64,000 nt of DNA from Utricularia gibba (Eukaryota; Streptophyta; Magnoliopsida; Lamiales; Lentibulariaceae): NCBI GenBank assembly GCA_002189035.1, contig NEEC01000002.1:5479001-5543000 (forward strand). Direction: 5' to 3'. The notes beneath the pieces were generated by a model. It did no database searches and was not told where the DNA came from. It saw only the letters and a program-made list of their open reading frames with translations. The translations under genes and the position numbers were made by a program. This document shows, piece by piece, positions 48,601-61,254 of the stretch; positions within the stretch are counted from its first letter, which is position 1, and every line of letters begins with the position of its first letter.

Positions 48601-51600
48601 GATGATGGTTTGGATTCCATGCCTGATGAGCGTGAGTGGGGAGCTCGCATGACCAAGACAAGTCTTGTGCCTCCTGTCACAAGAACTTATGAAGTGATTG
48701 ACCAGTATATTATTGTAGATGACGAGGATGAAGTCCGAAGAAAAATGCAGGTTTCCTTGCCTGAGGATTATGCTGAGAAGGTTGCTGCTCAAAAAAATGG
48801 CACCGAGGAGTCTGACATGGAAATTCCCGAAGTGAAGGACTATCGGCCAAGAAAATCTCTTGGTAGTGAGGTTATTGAGCAAGAAGTTTATGGCATTGAT
48901 CCTTATACACACAATCTTCTTCTTGATTCCATGCCTGAGGAATCAGACTGGTCGCTTGTTGACAAGCATTTGTTTATTGAAGAAGTGCTCCTTCGTGCTT
49001 TAAACAAAAAAGTCAGGGAATTCACTGGCTCTGGAAACACTCCCATGATATTTCCTTTAAGATCTGTGTTTGAGGAAATACTGAAAATTTCTGATGAAAA
49101 TAATGACGTAAGAATGGTGCATCTTTGCCAGTTTATAATGAAGGCCATTGATAGTCGGCCAGATGACAATTATGTGGCTTATAGAAAGGTTCACTATCAT
49201 TTTTCGCCTTATTACAGCATTTTCCTCACCTTGTGGTGTAGTTTACTCCGCTGACTGCAATTCCTGTTATCAGGGGCTTGGAGTTGTTTGCAACAAGGAA
49301 GGCGGCTTTGCTGAAGATGATTTTATAGTTGAATTTTTGGGAGAGGTACTGCTACTGTCATTACCTTAAAAACACCATATAGATTTTCCTTATTCAGATT
49401 CAGATATTCTTCAAAATGTTGATATTATTTAGGATGTTTATTTTTTATTTTTAGCTGCGCCGCTCTATAGTGTTTGAAGGCGAAGTATTTTGTCAACTAT
49501 GATTGATTTAGATTGTTACTGGTTGAAAGAGGACCAGTCTATCACTTTGTTAGCATGCACACCAAGGAATCTGTGGAAGCCTGGTGCTAAATGTTTGCAT
49601 GAAAGTTCTACAAAATTATCAACCACTTTGATGCCCGCTCCCCCCTCCCTGTTTCCTGTTGGTTTCATTTCTTGTGTCTAGTAATGTGCATCGTATGCTG
49701 ACATGATGCTATGTTTCCTTCCTCCTGTCGCTGCATCAAAGGTCTATCCCACATGGAAGTGGTTTGAAAAGCAAGATGGGATCCGTGCTTTGCAAAAAAA
49801 TTTTAATGATCCAGCGCCAGAATTCTACAACATATACTTGGAGAGGCCCAAGGTATAATATGCTATAAAAATGATCTAATTCCAAATTCATCCTTGTTTA
49901 GCATGGCAGGCTTTCCCGAGATGATTAATTTTGCCATTTATTTATTTATTTTAGAGATCCTTTTCCTTCTTTTCAGGGTGATGCTGATGGCTATGATCTA
50001 GTTGTTGTTGATGCAATGCACAAGGCGAACTATGCAAGCCGTATTTGTCACTCTTGTCGACCTAACTGCGAAGCAAAGTATGCACATCATTTTCTTCCTC
50101 ATAATTCTTAATAATCTCACACAGTGATGGACAACTTGGTATCATCATTGTTTCTGTGGTGATATGTTTTTTGGTTTGTTTGTTTCATGTGAGAAGGGTC
50201 ACTGCTGTTGATGGACATTACCAAATTGGAATTTATTCTGTAAGGCCAATTGCCTTTGGGGAGGAAGTTACATTTGACTACAATTCTGTGACTGAGGTCA
50301 GTGATATTAAACCTTCAACTCTGTGTTTTTGGTGAACACATTTTTTTATTTTCTATAAATATGTAACCATGACAGAGTAAGGAAGAGTACGAGGCTTCTG
50401 TTTGTTTATGCGGCAACCAGGTTTGCCGTGGAAGTTATCTCAATCTAACAGGCGATGGGGCCTTCCAAAAGGTAATATTTTTCATATACTGTTTTCGTTT
50501 TTCCCAAGGATTTAACTCTTCTCATGTGTTTTTGTCTGATCTTGTTCATGTACCTTTTGGGAAAAAATTAATGTAATGATTTTTCGTAGGTGCTTAAAGA
50601 GCATCATGGATTACTTGATCGGCATTCCTTACTCCTGGAGGCTTGCGAACTCAATGCAGTATCTGAAGAAGATTATATCGATTTGGGCAAAGCCGGGCTT
50701 GGGAGTTGTTTATTAGGTGGTTTACCTGATTGGTTAATTGCCTATACAGCTCGTTTGGTATGCACCAACTTTTTAATATTTTCTTCTGTATATTAAAAAT
50801 AGGCAGAAAAAAACTAAGATTGGTACTTCATTTGTAGGTGAGGTTCATAAATCTTGAAAGGACAATGCTGCCTAACGAGATCCTTAAGCATAATATAGAA
50901 GAAAAGAAGAGATACTTTGCCGAAATAAACATGGAGGTTGAAAATAATGATGCTGAGATCCAGGTATTTAAAATAGAGTACCTTCGTATCTGTTGACTAT
51001 TATCCTCAGGTGCATCTTAAGTAATACTTAATATTAAATATTTGAACTACTGCTGCAGGCGGAGGGTGTTTTCAATCAGAGGCTTCAAAATTTGGCTCTT
51101 ACCATCGACAAGGTAATACTCCGTATTCACCCCCTTGGTGATTTCTTTGGTGTCCCGATGTTCGCATTGATCTGTATCTTCTTGTACTCACAGGTGAGGT
51201 ATGTCATGCGGTGTGTTTTTGGGGACCCCAAAAGAGCACCACCTCCATTGGAAAGGCTTAGTGCTGAAGCAGCTGTGTCATATATCTGGAAAGGAGAGGG
51301 GTCGGTTTTGGAAGAACTTATGCAATCAATAGCTCCTCATATTGATGATTCTGCAATGAGGGACTTCAAGGCGAGGATTTCTGCCCAGGATCCTTCAGAT
51401 TCTCATGATCCAGAGACCAAACTTCGAAAATCGTTGTTGTGGTATTAATCTCTGCAGAGTGCGTTGTAATTCACAAATGCTCTTTCCGCTTTTCATTCTT
51501 TCTGTATTTCAGGTTGAGAGATGAGATCCGGAACCTTCCTTGTACAGCTAAGAGTCGGCACGATGCTGCTGCTGACTTGATACACATATATGCTCATACA

Positions 51601-52251
51601 AAATGCTTTCTAAGAATAAGAGTGAGTGTTATATTGCACTGTATTTTGATGAAAAAATTTCCATTTGATGGTTCTTCTGAGTTACAATGGTTTTCTTGCA
51701 GGAGTACAGACCAGTCACTTCCCCTCCTGTGTATATCACTCCGCTTGATCTTGGCCCAAAGTACGCCGACAAGTTGGTCCTGGTGTTCATGAATACCGCA
51801 AGAAATATGCTGAGAATTACTGTTTAGGCCAACTGATATTTTGGCATAATCAAAATGCTGAGCCAGATGTGATTCTGGGAAAGTCCAGTAGAGGTTGCCT
51901 GTCGTTGCCTGAGATTGGCTCTTTCTACTCCAAAGGGTCAAGCCACTCACGTCAGCTCGTGTATGGTCCGAGGACAGTGAAATGCATGCTCGATAGAATG
52001 GTAAGTTGCTCATGTAATCGAATGCTTTTGTTCTCCCGAGTTAACCGAGTGTATTAATCACGCTCTGTTTACAGGAGAAGCAGCCCCAGAGAGCCTGGCC
52101 GAAGGATAGGATATGGTCATTCAAAAGCTCTCCTACAGTGATCGGCAGTCCGATGTTGGATGCCGTTTTATGCAGGGCCCCTATAGGGAGAGAGGTGGTA
52201 CAGTGGTTACGGCACAGACCCTCGATCTACCAGACGACGCGGGATAGGTGA
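42602..52251 (+). CDS. ATXR3: ATXR3/SDG2 SET-domain H3K4 methyltransferase
   Basis: Nineteen coding exons: 42602-44664, 44944-45000, 45378-46463, 46699-47051, 47149-47643, 47732-47832, 48141-49188, 49274-49345, 49742-49852, 49977-50077, 50197-50296, 50376-50471, 50590-50757, 50838-50963, 51059-51112, 51194-51441, 51513-51621, 51702-52000 and 52075-52251; about 2,288 residues against 2,335 in Arabidopsis. ATXR3 is the main plant H3K4 trimethyltransferase. The N-terminal third is charged and low-complexity. Two GYF-like modules follow (GKWYYLDHFGMECGP and DWYYLDGAGQERGPF), then the SET domain (from about residue 1736) with FIVEFLGEVYPTWKWFEKQD, RICHSCRPNCEAK and TFDYNSVTESK, and a post-SET CLCGNQVCRG. 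Frame breaks near 43210, 44056 and 51776 each fit one missing base. The exon 3 acceptor at 45377 avoids a TAG at 45314. The start follows MGDGGVACAP. Confidence 0.92.
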
Positions 52252-53424
52252 ATGCGTTCTTTCTGCAGCACAACCAATTCCAGTTTAGGGAGTTGTCACC
52301 TTCAGGGTTTATACGGTTGCATTAGATAGTCTGATTTTCATTAGATTTGATCAAGGGGTGATCAATGATATCTTCTGGTAGGTGAGAAACAATCAGTCTT
52401 GGGCGTTAGATCGAGGCCCGCAATTTGTGGTGTACAGTAGTTGTTTTTCATTCTTTTTGGGTTCATATGATGTGTAGCTCTTGCCTTCTTCACTCTTGAG
52501 GTCAAGGTATCATCATTTAGTTTGGGGAGAAGGAATGCGGCTCGCTGGCTTGGAAAAATGGCAGTGAAATTTCATTACAGGTGTAGTAGCATTAAGAACA
52601 CTTTTAGTAGGATTGTTAGAATTATTAATTTGGGTTCATGGAAACTGTAGTAGAAGGATTTGTTTATGAGAATTTAAAAGTGAAAGTTTATTAGATTAAT
52701 AATGTGAAGTACCAATTACACCCTCTTCATTACTTGATAATCTTAGGCAATGAACATTCTCTTCATTATACTAGTAACTCATCTCTAATTCAACATTAGA
52801 TTGAAGAGTTTTGGTGCCATTCGTTTGTGAAAATTTGCCCACAGCATGATGAAAGCAACAAATGTTATTTCTTGATTTTTTTTTAATTTCCATTTATGAT
52901 GCATGGTTGGAAGGGAGGGTGATGGAGTACATAAAATTATGTAATCCCTATTTTAATTTCATGTAGTGCAAATGTTATTTGTAGGGTCATGAGTTATTTT
53001 ATTCATTTTTAAACTATAGTCACTACAAATCTTGGTATGCTTTAAGGTTATAAAATACAATACTTATAGATAATGTAAATATAAAATTTTGATGCTTGAA
53101 ATAATATATGTTGTTAAATTCTTAATCGAATATATAATATAATCACCATTTACTTCATTGAACTTCAAGCAAGAATTGCAATTTTAATAAATAATAACAT
53201 CAACACAATAAAACTAGTCTCAAATTCACATATATGAAAAATTCGAGGTTGGCTTATGATCAAACTAGACCCAAATTGAATAGGTATTGATTAGAGAAAA
53301 ATAGCATTAATCTTCTTCACAACCTCACACAAAAATGGGAAATTGAACAAATGGATGTTTGTGTAATCAGAGTTATAGAATTTAAAAAAGATGACTTTTA
53401 GGTCCAAGTATCATAGGCAATCGA
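52252..53424. other. ATXR3 3' UTR and intergenic DNA
   Basis: The first 400 bp or so are the likely 3' UTR. The rest is AT-rich with no gene or repeat boundary that I can place before the 78-bp array starts. Confidence 0.6.
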
Positions 53425-56400
53425 ACAAATGGATCCATTGGTTAAGTGGCTTCAAATGTGCGTGGTATGATAAACTTAAAGAAACTTGGTAGTGATATAG
53501 GGGCGAGGGAATCTATTGGGTAAGATGCATTGAGTGTGGATGGGACAATGAATTCCATGAAACATGGCACTTACGGAGGGGCAAGGGATGTATTGAGTAA
53601 GGGGCTTCGAATGTGTGTGGGATGATAAACTCCGTGGAACTTGGCACGTTCGGAGGGCGAGGGCAGTGAAGGATTATGATCATGCTGCCATCGTAGAAGC
53701 CCTCCTAACATACGATGCAGATGTTAGGCTGCTCGTTTCATCAATGGCTTCATATTCAAGAATGCTCTTCAATGTCATGTTATACATTAGTTTCTTTTGA
53801 TACCCTTAGAGTAACTTTTCTAGATATTTTTCATGTCCACATTCATCTTTCATTGTGTGTCAATCAACCACATTTTCCTCTACAAAGGCATTATCCTCTG
53901 TCTCGTTTCTCCTCATCTCGATTGAAACAACTTCATGTCCTTTAATAATGGCCTTGTCGAGAACCTCTAGTTCTTTGGTGGAAGAATACTCTTCCTATAA
54001 GGAAATGACACATAGCACAAAAAGATTGAATCCATCAGGTAAGTGACTTCAAATGTGAGTGCTACGATGAACTCCAAGGAACTTGACACATACAGAAAGA
54101 CGATGAGATCAATTGGGTGAGGGGTTTTGAATGTGGGTAGAACAATCAATTTCATAAAACATGAGATGTACTGAGGCCAAGGGGATCCATAGGATAAGGG
54201 GCTTCAAATGTGGACGAGACAATGAACTCCATAGAGCCTTGCACGTATGGAAGGACGAGATGATCTATTGGTTCAGAAACTTCAAATATTGATGGGATGG
54301 TGAACTCCATGGAACTTGGCACATACAAAGGGGAGAGATGATCCACTGGGTAAGGGGCTTCGAATGTGGGTGGTATTATGAATCTCAAGAACCTAACATT
54401 TACAAAGGGGCGAGGTGATCTATCAAGTAAGATACTTTGAATATGGGTAGGACAATGAACTCTAAAACTTGGCACTTACAAAGGGACGAAGGGAGGTATC
54501 AGGTAAAGGGTTTCGAATGTGCATTAGACGATTAACTCTGTGGAACCTTGCACATATGAAGGGACGAGGGAATCAATCACGTAAGAGATTTTGAATGCGA
54601 ATGGGACGTTGAATTCCATAGAACTTAGCACATAATGAGGGATAAGAGGATCCATCAAGTAATGGGCTTTGAGTATGGATAAAACAATGAATTCTGTGGA
54701 ACTTGGCACATACGGAGTGGAGAGATGATTCATCAAGGGGCTTTGAACGTGGATAGGATGATGAACTCCATGGAACTTGGCATGTATGAAGGGGTGTTAA
54801 GTATCATTTTATTATTTATTATATATTATTATGTGTTAATCTAGTATTAAGTCGTCTAAATTAGGAGTTATATTCATAAGTATTTTATTTTATTAGAAAA
54901 ATCATATTTTTGTTATTTGTACATATTTTTGTTGTCTTTTCGTGTATATTCACCCAAAGTAGCAGGAGTCAGCCTTGGAGTGTTACAAGAGATTAGATAC
55001 TGACATTTCATGACTTGCACGTGACTTGGAGCAATTGTGGGCAGAAGACTGATACTAGTCAAAACCCTTGACTTATGACATACCAGAGTCTACATTAATA
55101 ATTGAGCACTTACTAGCATGCATGGGAAAGTTGGCTGCACATGCAAGACAGAAAGAATTACGAAAAGGGAGCAAAGGAAGTTAATGCATGTGGGAATAAA
55201 TTAAAGTAAAGTTAGATCACTTTGAATGGGGACCTTTTCGCACTTGCTTTTTTTCGCACTTGAACTTGTTCTTTCCTCTCCGTCAAAGGGAGGACGAACA
55301 CTTTATCTTTCTGTTTTCATGGTCATTCATGGCTAATCCTTTTTAGTTTATAGAAATATATGAATTTTCCTTCTAAGTCTTGAGCATCAATCTTGCTTGC
55401 TGAATTTCTTTCGGATTTCTCATATTTCTATGCATCAGGTTATAGCCTTTCTATAACCCTCTTAGTTACGATCTATGAGCAACAGGCCATTCCTTGCGGA
55501 TTTTGATGAAGACCAAGGTGAAGAGCACTATCTCCAACCCTTTGATTCAACCGAGATAGCGAATTGTTTGTCATCGGGATACCTTGGTAGTGGATGGGTA
55601 ATGACCTCATACCTGCCACTGGTCATTGATAACAGTTGGGCACACACATAGAATTCGGTTTTGAGAGCAACCGACAGCAATCTTCTTGTCATCTCATTCG
55701 TCCAAGGGGGAATCACATGAGGATATTCTTGTGCGCCATTGTCAGTCATAGTGTAAGGGAGAATAGGTTATTCCTTGCTCCTATAACCAGTTATTCGGAA
55801 GGAACCAGTGAAAGCCGAAATGAGGATAGACAAAGGAGGAAATAGAATCTCATTTTGAGGAACTGCTTCTCTTAGTGTAGGTCTATTACTTACGTTGTAT
55901 TTTGTATTTCAATAGTTTTCAAAACCTCTTTTACAAAATTGTGACAATTTGTAAAAGTTTAGCACAAAAGACTTTTCACAAAACTCAACTACATGAGATT
56001 GACACTCATACTACGCTTATTTATGTTTTATTTTTTCTAAATTAAATATGTTGAGGAAACATCACACAAGGGATGAGAAGATGCATAAGGTAAGAGGTTT
56101 TGAGTGTTAGTGGGACAATGAACTCTGTGGAACCTGGCACGTACAGAGGGATGAGAGGATCCATCAAGTAAGAGTCTTTGAATGTGAGTGAGACAATGAA
56201 CTTTGTGGAAGCTAGCATGTATGATGGTGTGAGGGGATCCTCGATAAGGGGCATCGAGTGTGGGTGGGATGATGAACTTCATGGAACTTGGTATATACGA
56301 AAGTGTGAGGGGATTCATTTGGTAAGGGGTTTCGAATGTGGGTAGAACGATGAACTCCATAGAACTTGGCATGTACGGAGGGGATGGAGGATCCAGAGGG

Positions 56401-56528
56401 TAAGCGGTTTTGAGTGTAAGTTGGACGATGAACTCCATAGAACTATGCATGTACGGAGAGTCAACGACATCCATCGTAAAATGAAGTCTCCGATCGATAT
56501 CTTAAGGGATAGAAAAATGTCTCACTCT
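53425..56528 (-). repeat. 78-bp tandem-repeat element, about 18 units, interrupted
   Basis: Units of 78 bp are recognisable by GAACTCCATGGAACTTGGCA-like and GGGGCTTCGAATGTGGG-like segments. They form array A (53425-53665, about 3 units), a unique segment (53665-54025), array B (54025-54794, about 10 units) and array C (56069-56470, about 5 units). A head segment ends at about 56525. A solo LTR splits B from C. Since 78 is 26 codons, the minus strand reads as a 26-residue repeat built on PSSMEFIV and TFEAPYPMDPL, open for up to about 145 residues. A short inverted copy lies at 3880-4500. No known protein family is recognised. Confidence 0.85.
54795..56068 (+). mobile_element. Solo LTR, copy 1 (1,274 bp), inserted in the 78-bp array
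   Basis: Begins TGTTAAGTATCATTTT and ends ATCACACA. It is flanked by AGGGG (54790-54794) and AGGGA (56069-56073), a 5-bp target duplication with one mismatch, and the 78-bp unit reads on across it. It is the same family and orientation as copy 2, sharing GTTAAGT...CATTTT starts, the GTTGAGGAAACA end and many internal blocks, but lacks about 140 bp present there. The TATA box of copy 2 is degraded here. No internal retrotransposon sequence accompanies it. Confidence 0.82.
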
Positions 56529-56730
56529 CTATTGACCACAATCAACGTGCCTACAATCAATAATGTCTCTATGGAATGATTGAGATAATCTGCATATTTC
56601 CATACTTAAATAAAGTTACTAAAATCAATTGTTTTATCTTTCTTATATGTAGTCTTTTCGATTTTATGCTAGAGACTCTTTTTCAGTTGCATAATTTTTG
56701 TTCTCTTTTCTCTTGATTGAGACATTATCA

Positions 56731-56743
56731 TGGTATCAGAGTC
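56731..56743 (+). other. Copia primer-binding site (initiator tRNA-Met type)
   Basis: TGGTATCAGAGTC, complementary to the 3' end of initiator tRNA-Met and typical of plant Copia elements. It marks the junction between the 5' LTR remnant and the internal region. Confidence 0.75.
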
Positions 56744-57123
56744 TTTATCATGATGGATGGGTGTGATTCTGCCTTGCAAGCAGCGGCAGCCAAAACTGCC
56801 AAAAAGACATTAACTAATGTCTTTGAGAAAACTTTTCTAGCACTTTAGTCGCAAAATTTTGCCTTTGAACATTCAAAGATTTCACGTCATTCTTCAAATA
56901 TGTCTACCCTTCTTCCAAGAGATCATCCTGGAACTCTTTTGTCCACCATCAGATTGCGAGGGGACAACTATGATGAATGGGCTCAAGCAATGCATGCAGC
57001 ACTCAGTAAAGAAAAAATTTGGGTTTGTGGATGGATTCATCTCTGAACCTTCTGCTACTATATCAATGGAGAATTGGAGAAATTAAATTCAATAATGTTT
57101 TCATGGATTCTCAACACCATAGA

Positions 57124-58582
57124 TGTTAAGTGTCATTTTCTAGTTATTTATTAGGTATTATTATATGTTAATTATGTATTAAGTTACCCAATTAAGAATT
57201 ATATTGATAAGTAATTGATTTTACTTAGAAAAATCATATTTCCTATTTTGTATATATTTTCTATCTTTTTTCGTGCTCTTTGACCAAGACATGTCAGGAG
57301 ACTGTTGTGGAGTGTTGTAAGAGGCCATTCGATCGGTAACTCTGTTCTCGCACTCTAGGCTGCCTTTTTACTGGCTTTCCATAGTAGTACACTAGTGCAA
57401 GAAAAGTAGGTTTATAATGAGAAGGGTTTGAAGATGCTCTTTAGTGGCGGGACAGGCCGGAATGCGGTAGTTCATACTCTGACTTTTCGTGCCTTGTACG
57501 CGACTTGAAACGATTGTATGCGAAAGATTAACACTGGTTAAGGCCGCTGACTTACAGCATGTTAGAGTCTACAGCAATGATTGAGCGCTAACTTGCACGC
57601 AAAGGAAAGTTGCTGGCGCACGCAAGACAGAAGGAATGATGGGAAGGGGACCCAAAGGAGTTAATGCACGTGGGGAGTGATATAAAAGCCACTTGGAGCA
57701 CTTAGTTTCGGACTTTTGAACGGAGACTTTTGAACCTTTGTTGCTAGATTTAGAACTTTTGAGTTCTTCCTCCCCTCAAGGAGGAAGAACACTTAGTTTC
57801 CAATTTTGTTTCTATTTTCATGGCCCTTTATGGCTAAAACCCTTTAATTTTTGGAAGAAGATGAAGTTTCCTTCCAAGTCCTGAGCAATACACTCGGTTC
57901 TACGCTGAATTTATTTCGGATTTCGCATACTTTCACGCATCTTGTTGCAGTTTTTTTATAACGACTCCTAGTCAAGGTCCATGAGTAGCAGGCCACTCCT
58001 CATGGATTTTGGTGAAGATCAAGGTGAAGAGAACCAACTCCAACTTTGTCAATTCGAGGGAAGTAACAGATTGTTTGTGGCCTAGGTACCGTGACAGTGG
58101 ACATGTTGTGACCTCGGACTTGCCATTGGTCATTGGCAACAGTTGGGCACACGTGCGCATTTCGGTTTTGAAGGCAATCAAAGGCAATTCTCTTGTCTTC
58201 CTAATCGTTCAAGGGGGAATCATATGAGGCTATTCTCGTGCCTCCTTGTCAGTCAAAGTGTAAGGGAGAATAGACTATTCTTTGCTCCTATAACCAACTA
58301 TTCGGAAGAAATCAGTGAGAACCGAGGCAAGGATGGACAAAGAAAGGAGATGAAATCTCATTCCCAAGAACTGCGTCCCGTAGTCAAGGCTCATCACTTA
58401 GGTTGTAACTTTTATTTCTGCACCTCAAAAACCCTCTTTTGAAAAATTGTGACATTTTGTAAAAGTTCCTTAGAAAACACTTTTCACGAAAAAAAAGTCC
58501 CTAAGATCGATATTCACACTATGTTTTTTTGGTGTTTTACGTTTTAAATATTTAAAATTTGTTGAGGAAACAACACACAACA
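57124..58582 (+). mobile_element. Solo LTR, copy 2 (1,459 bp), inserted in the Copia gag
   Basis: Begins TGTTAAGTGTCATTTT and ends CACACAACA, so TGTT and AACA form matched ends. A perfect 5-bp target duplication ATAGA flanks it (57119-57123 and 58583-58587). The interrupted Copia gag reads FSWILNTID before it. A TATA box (TATAAAA, 57681-57687) lies inside. Direct target duplication plus absence of any internal region shows a solo LTR formed by recombination between two LTRs. Superfamily cannot be set from an LTR alone. Confidence 0.88.
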
Positions 58583-61254
58583 ATAGAGCTAGATCTTCGT
58601 TTATTGACAATCACAAATCTTGTGAAATTGTTATGAGATGATTTGCGACAAAGATTCCGCATCAGTAATCGACCACACATCCACCAAATCAAGCATGCAC
58701 TCGTAAATTATTGTGAAAGTAGGGAAAGTGTAGCAGTACTTTGGTCGTATGAAGAAACTCTGGGATGAGTATGTCCTTCTCGATGGCCTCCTGTCATGTA
58801 CTTATGCGAACTGCAAGTGTAATATAAGTCGTGCCTTCACTCAAAAAAGGGAGTAGAAGAAGATTCACTAGTTTCTTATGGGGTTCGATGATACGGTATT
58901 CTAAATTGTGTGCTCCCAAATCTTGGAAGTGGAACCATTGAGATCCTTCAACCAAATGTATAATCATATAATCTGGGAGGAGCAACATTGCAATATTAAA
59001 CAACATGATGAGCCAAGAGTCAATGTCGTGGCTCTGACAACACACCACTCTAATGGTCATCCCTCTTATTCAGTCAAAAGTGAAAAGCCATGTGACATTT
59101 GCGGTTTTCCTGGGCATGAGAAAGCTGGTTGTTTTGATGTAGGATATGTGGATTGGTAGGGAGACAAACCACGTTTTGCCCTTAATGATAGAAGTGGTCT
59201 AATGCAAATAGAGGGAGATGCTACATCATCCAGTACTGAAAACAGGGGCACCGCGATTGTAATATGTAAAAGGAAATCTATCTTAGAGGGAAAGGTGGAA
59301 ATTGAAGAAAACAGAATGACAGTCCTACAATCGAATATACCCCTGTTCAAGCAAATGCAGTCACAAGAATCGAACGTATTTCATTTACTCCTCTTATTTC
59401 TTTAATTAATGATGATAGGAAACATGTGACCTCTCTGAGTGTTATTTTCTCAATGGCGAAAATTATAGAAATTTTTGTCTCAAAAGGATGATAAAAAAAA
59501 ACTATCAAGTATATTTTTGTCTCATTGGATTTTGGACAATGAGGCATCTGATCCTATGATTGATCAACCTAATCTATTGACCGATTTGTGTGGTACACAT
59601 TCTTGCTCGATTACTATTTCTGATGATGGTCGAGAGGTCTCTAGCATATCTAGAATGGTGAATATTGGAGATGCTTTTGTCCTATACAATGTGTTTTACA
59701 TGCTCAATTTTAACTACAACTTGAATTCTTTCTATTTGTTGTTGCATGATCGACACTATCTTATTTCTCTATATGAATCTATTATCATTATTCAAGATTG
59801 AGTCTCGGACATGATAATTGGGATTGATGAGCTAGTCGGCCATGCTTATCGGCTCATTTTGGTGACATCTTCATTTGTAGGTTCTACGAATGTTGCAGTC
59901 AACCCAAACTTGTGGCTATCGGTCATCTTGGCTTTAGTGCATGATCACTTTGTCATCTTCAATATTTGTTGTTATTACAAATATCATCGAATTTCAAAAT
60001 TTTGATCCGTGTTTATCAATCATCCTGGCTATGGTATTCTAAATTTTCTCTATAGAATTTCCTTTTCTCATACTTTGGTACACGATCGCTTTGCCATTTG
60101 CGATATTTGTTGTTATTCCAAACATCATCGATTACATTATCATGTTTCTTCTAGCCATGTGAGTACCTCATTTGATTTAGTTCATTGTGATTTATGGAGT
60201 CCATTGCACATCCGCATCATGTGGGGCCAAGTATTTTCTTACATTTGTTAATGATCATTCCTAAGTCGTTTTCGTTTATCTATTAGTGGAGAAAACCAAG
60301 ATCTCTCTTATTCTTAGTTAGTTTTGTGCTATAATCTCTACCCAATTTTGTCACACCATCAAAGTTTTTCGAATTGATATTGGGACTGAATTCCACCCTT
60401 TGACCGGCTATTTTCAAGATAATGGTATCATTCAAAAATATTCTAATGTTTGGTACCCTATAGCAGAACATGCGTATGGAATGAAAACATCAATAAATTT
60501 TGAATGTGGCTCATGCCTTGCAGTTTCAAGCCTATTTACCTAGGCATTTTTAGAAGTAATATGTCCTCACTATAGTTTATCTCATCAATCGCAACCCATC
60601 TATGCTACTCCGTGGCTGTAGTCCGTTTGAAATATTGTATAATTAGCCTACTACTATGACTCACTTGTAGGTCTTCATGTGCCTTGCATATGTTTCTCAT
60701 ATATCCAAAGATTCAAACAAATTTGGTGCTCACAGTTACAATTGTATCTTTCTGGGCTTCTACTAAGGTTAAATATTTGAAATTCTTAAATCTTGATTCA
60801 CATGCTATCTTTCACTCAGATGATACTTTTCAATGAATCCTCTTTTCCATCTCATTCTAGCTTCGTTGATAGGGGGAGTGAGGCAGCTATTGAACCATCT
60901 TGTTTGAACCCCAATGTTACTCCTCATATGACCACCGACGAGCCCGATGGAACCTACGGGCCAATCTACCTTCTATCCAACACAAGCCAGACTCTCATCA
61001 TCTTCAGGCCCTACTTTGGGCCCTAATGGACCAACTGACCTATCTGTTGCTTTTGAACTAGATGAGATTTCTCTAGAAATCGTTACTACAACCACTGTTG
61101 ATGAAAGCTTGGCAAGTGATGTACCACTCATGAAAGCCCTACCTATGCCAATTGAACTAGTGTGGCACAGCGATTGGCAATGTAATGGCCATAGTCAACA
61201 AATTTAACAGCTGGCTCTATGGAAGGATTGAGACTCAATTGCTTTGTGGGGGAG

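Larger units (their letters stand above)
56529..61254 (+). pseudogene. Ty1/Copia retrotransposon relic (gag, protease, integrase; RT lost)
   Basis: A primer-binding site TGGTATCAGAGTC (56731-56743) follows the end of a 5' LTR remnant. Gag begins near 56752 with PGTLLSTIRLRGDNYDEWAQ, is split by a solo LTR at 57124-58582, and resumes with DLRQRF- and HIHQIK-like segments and a zinc knuckle CDICGFPGHEKAGC (about 59092). Protease is visible in WILDNEASDPMI (D-S/T-G reads DNE here). The integrase region contains SFDLVHCDLWSP and RIDIGTEFHP. Almost no reverse transcriptase is left between about 60900 and 61240. A polypurine tract GGGGGAG (61248-61254) abuts a 3' LTR start TATTGGCC. Stops and shifts are many, so it is non-functional. 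Confidence 0.8.

Noticed and set aside
53425-56470. CRISPR-like array
   Set aside because: The 78-bp units are contiguous without unique spacers, in a plant genome.
54795-58582. The two related LTRs as the paired ends of one retrotransposon
   Set aside because: The DNA between them is 78-bp array plus Copia gag, and each LTR has its own target duplication (AGGGG/AGGGA and ATAGA).
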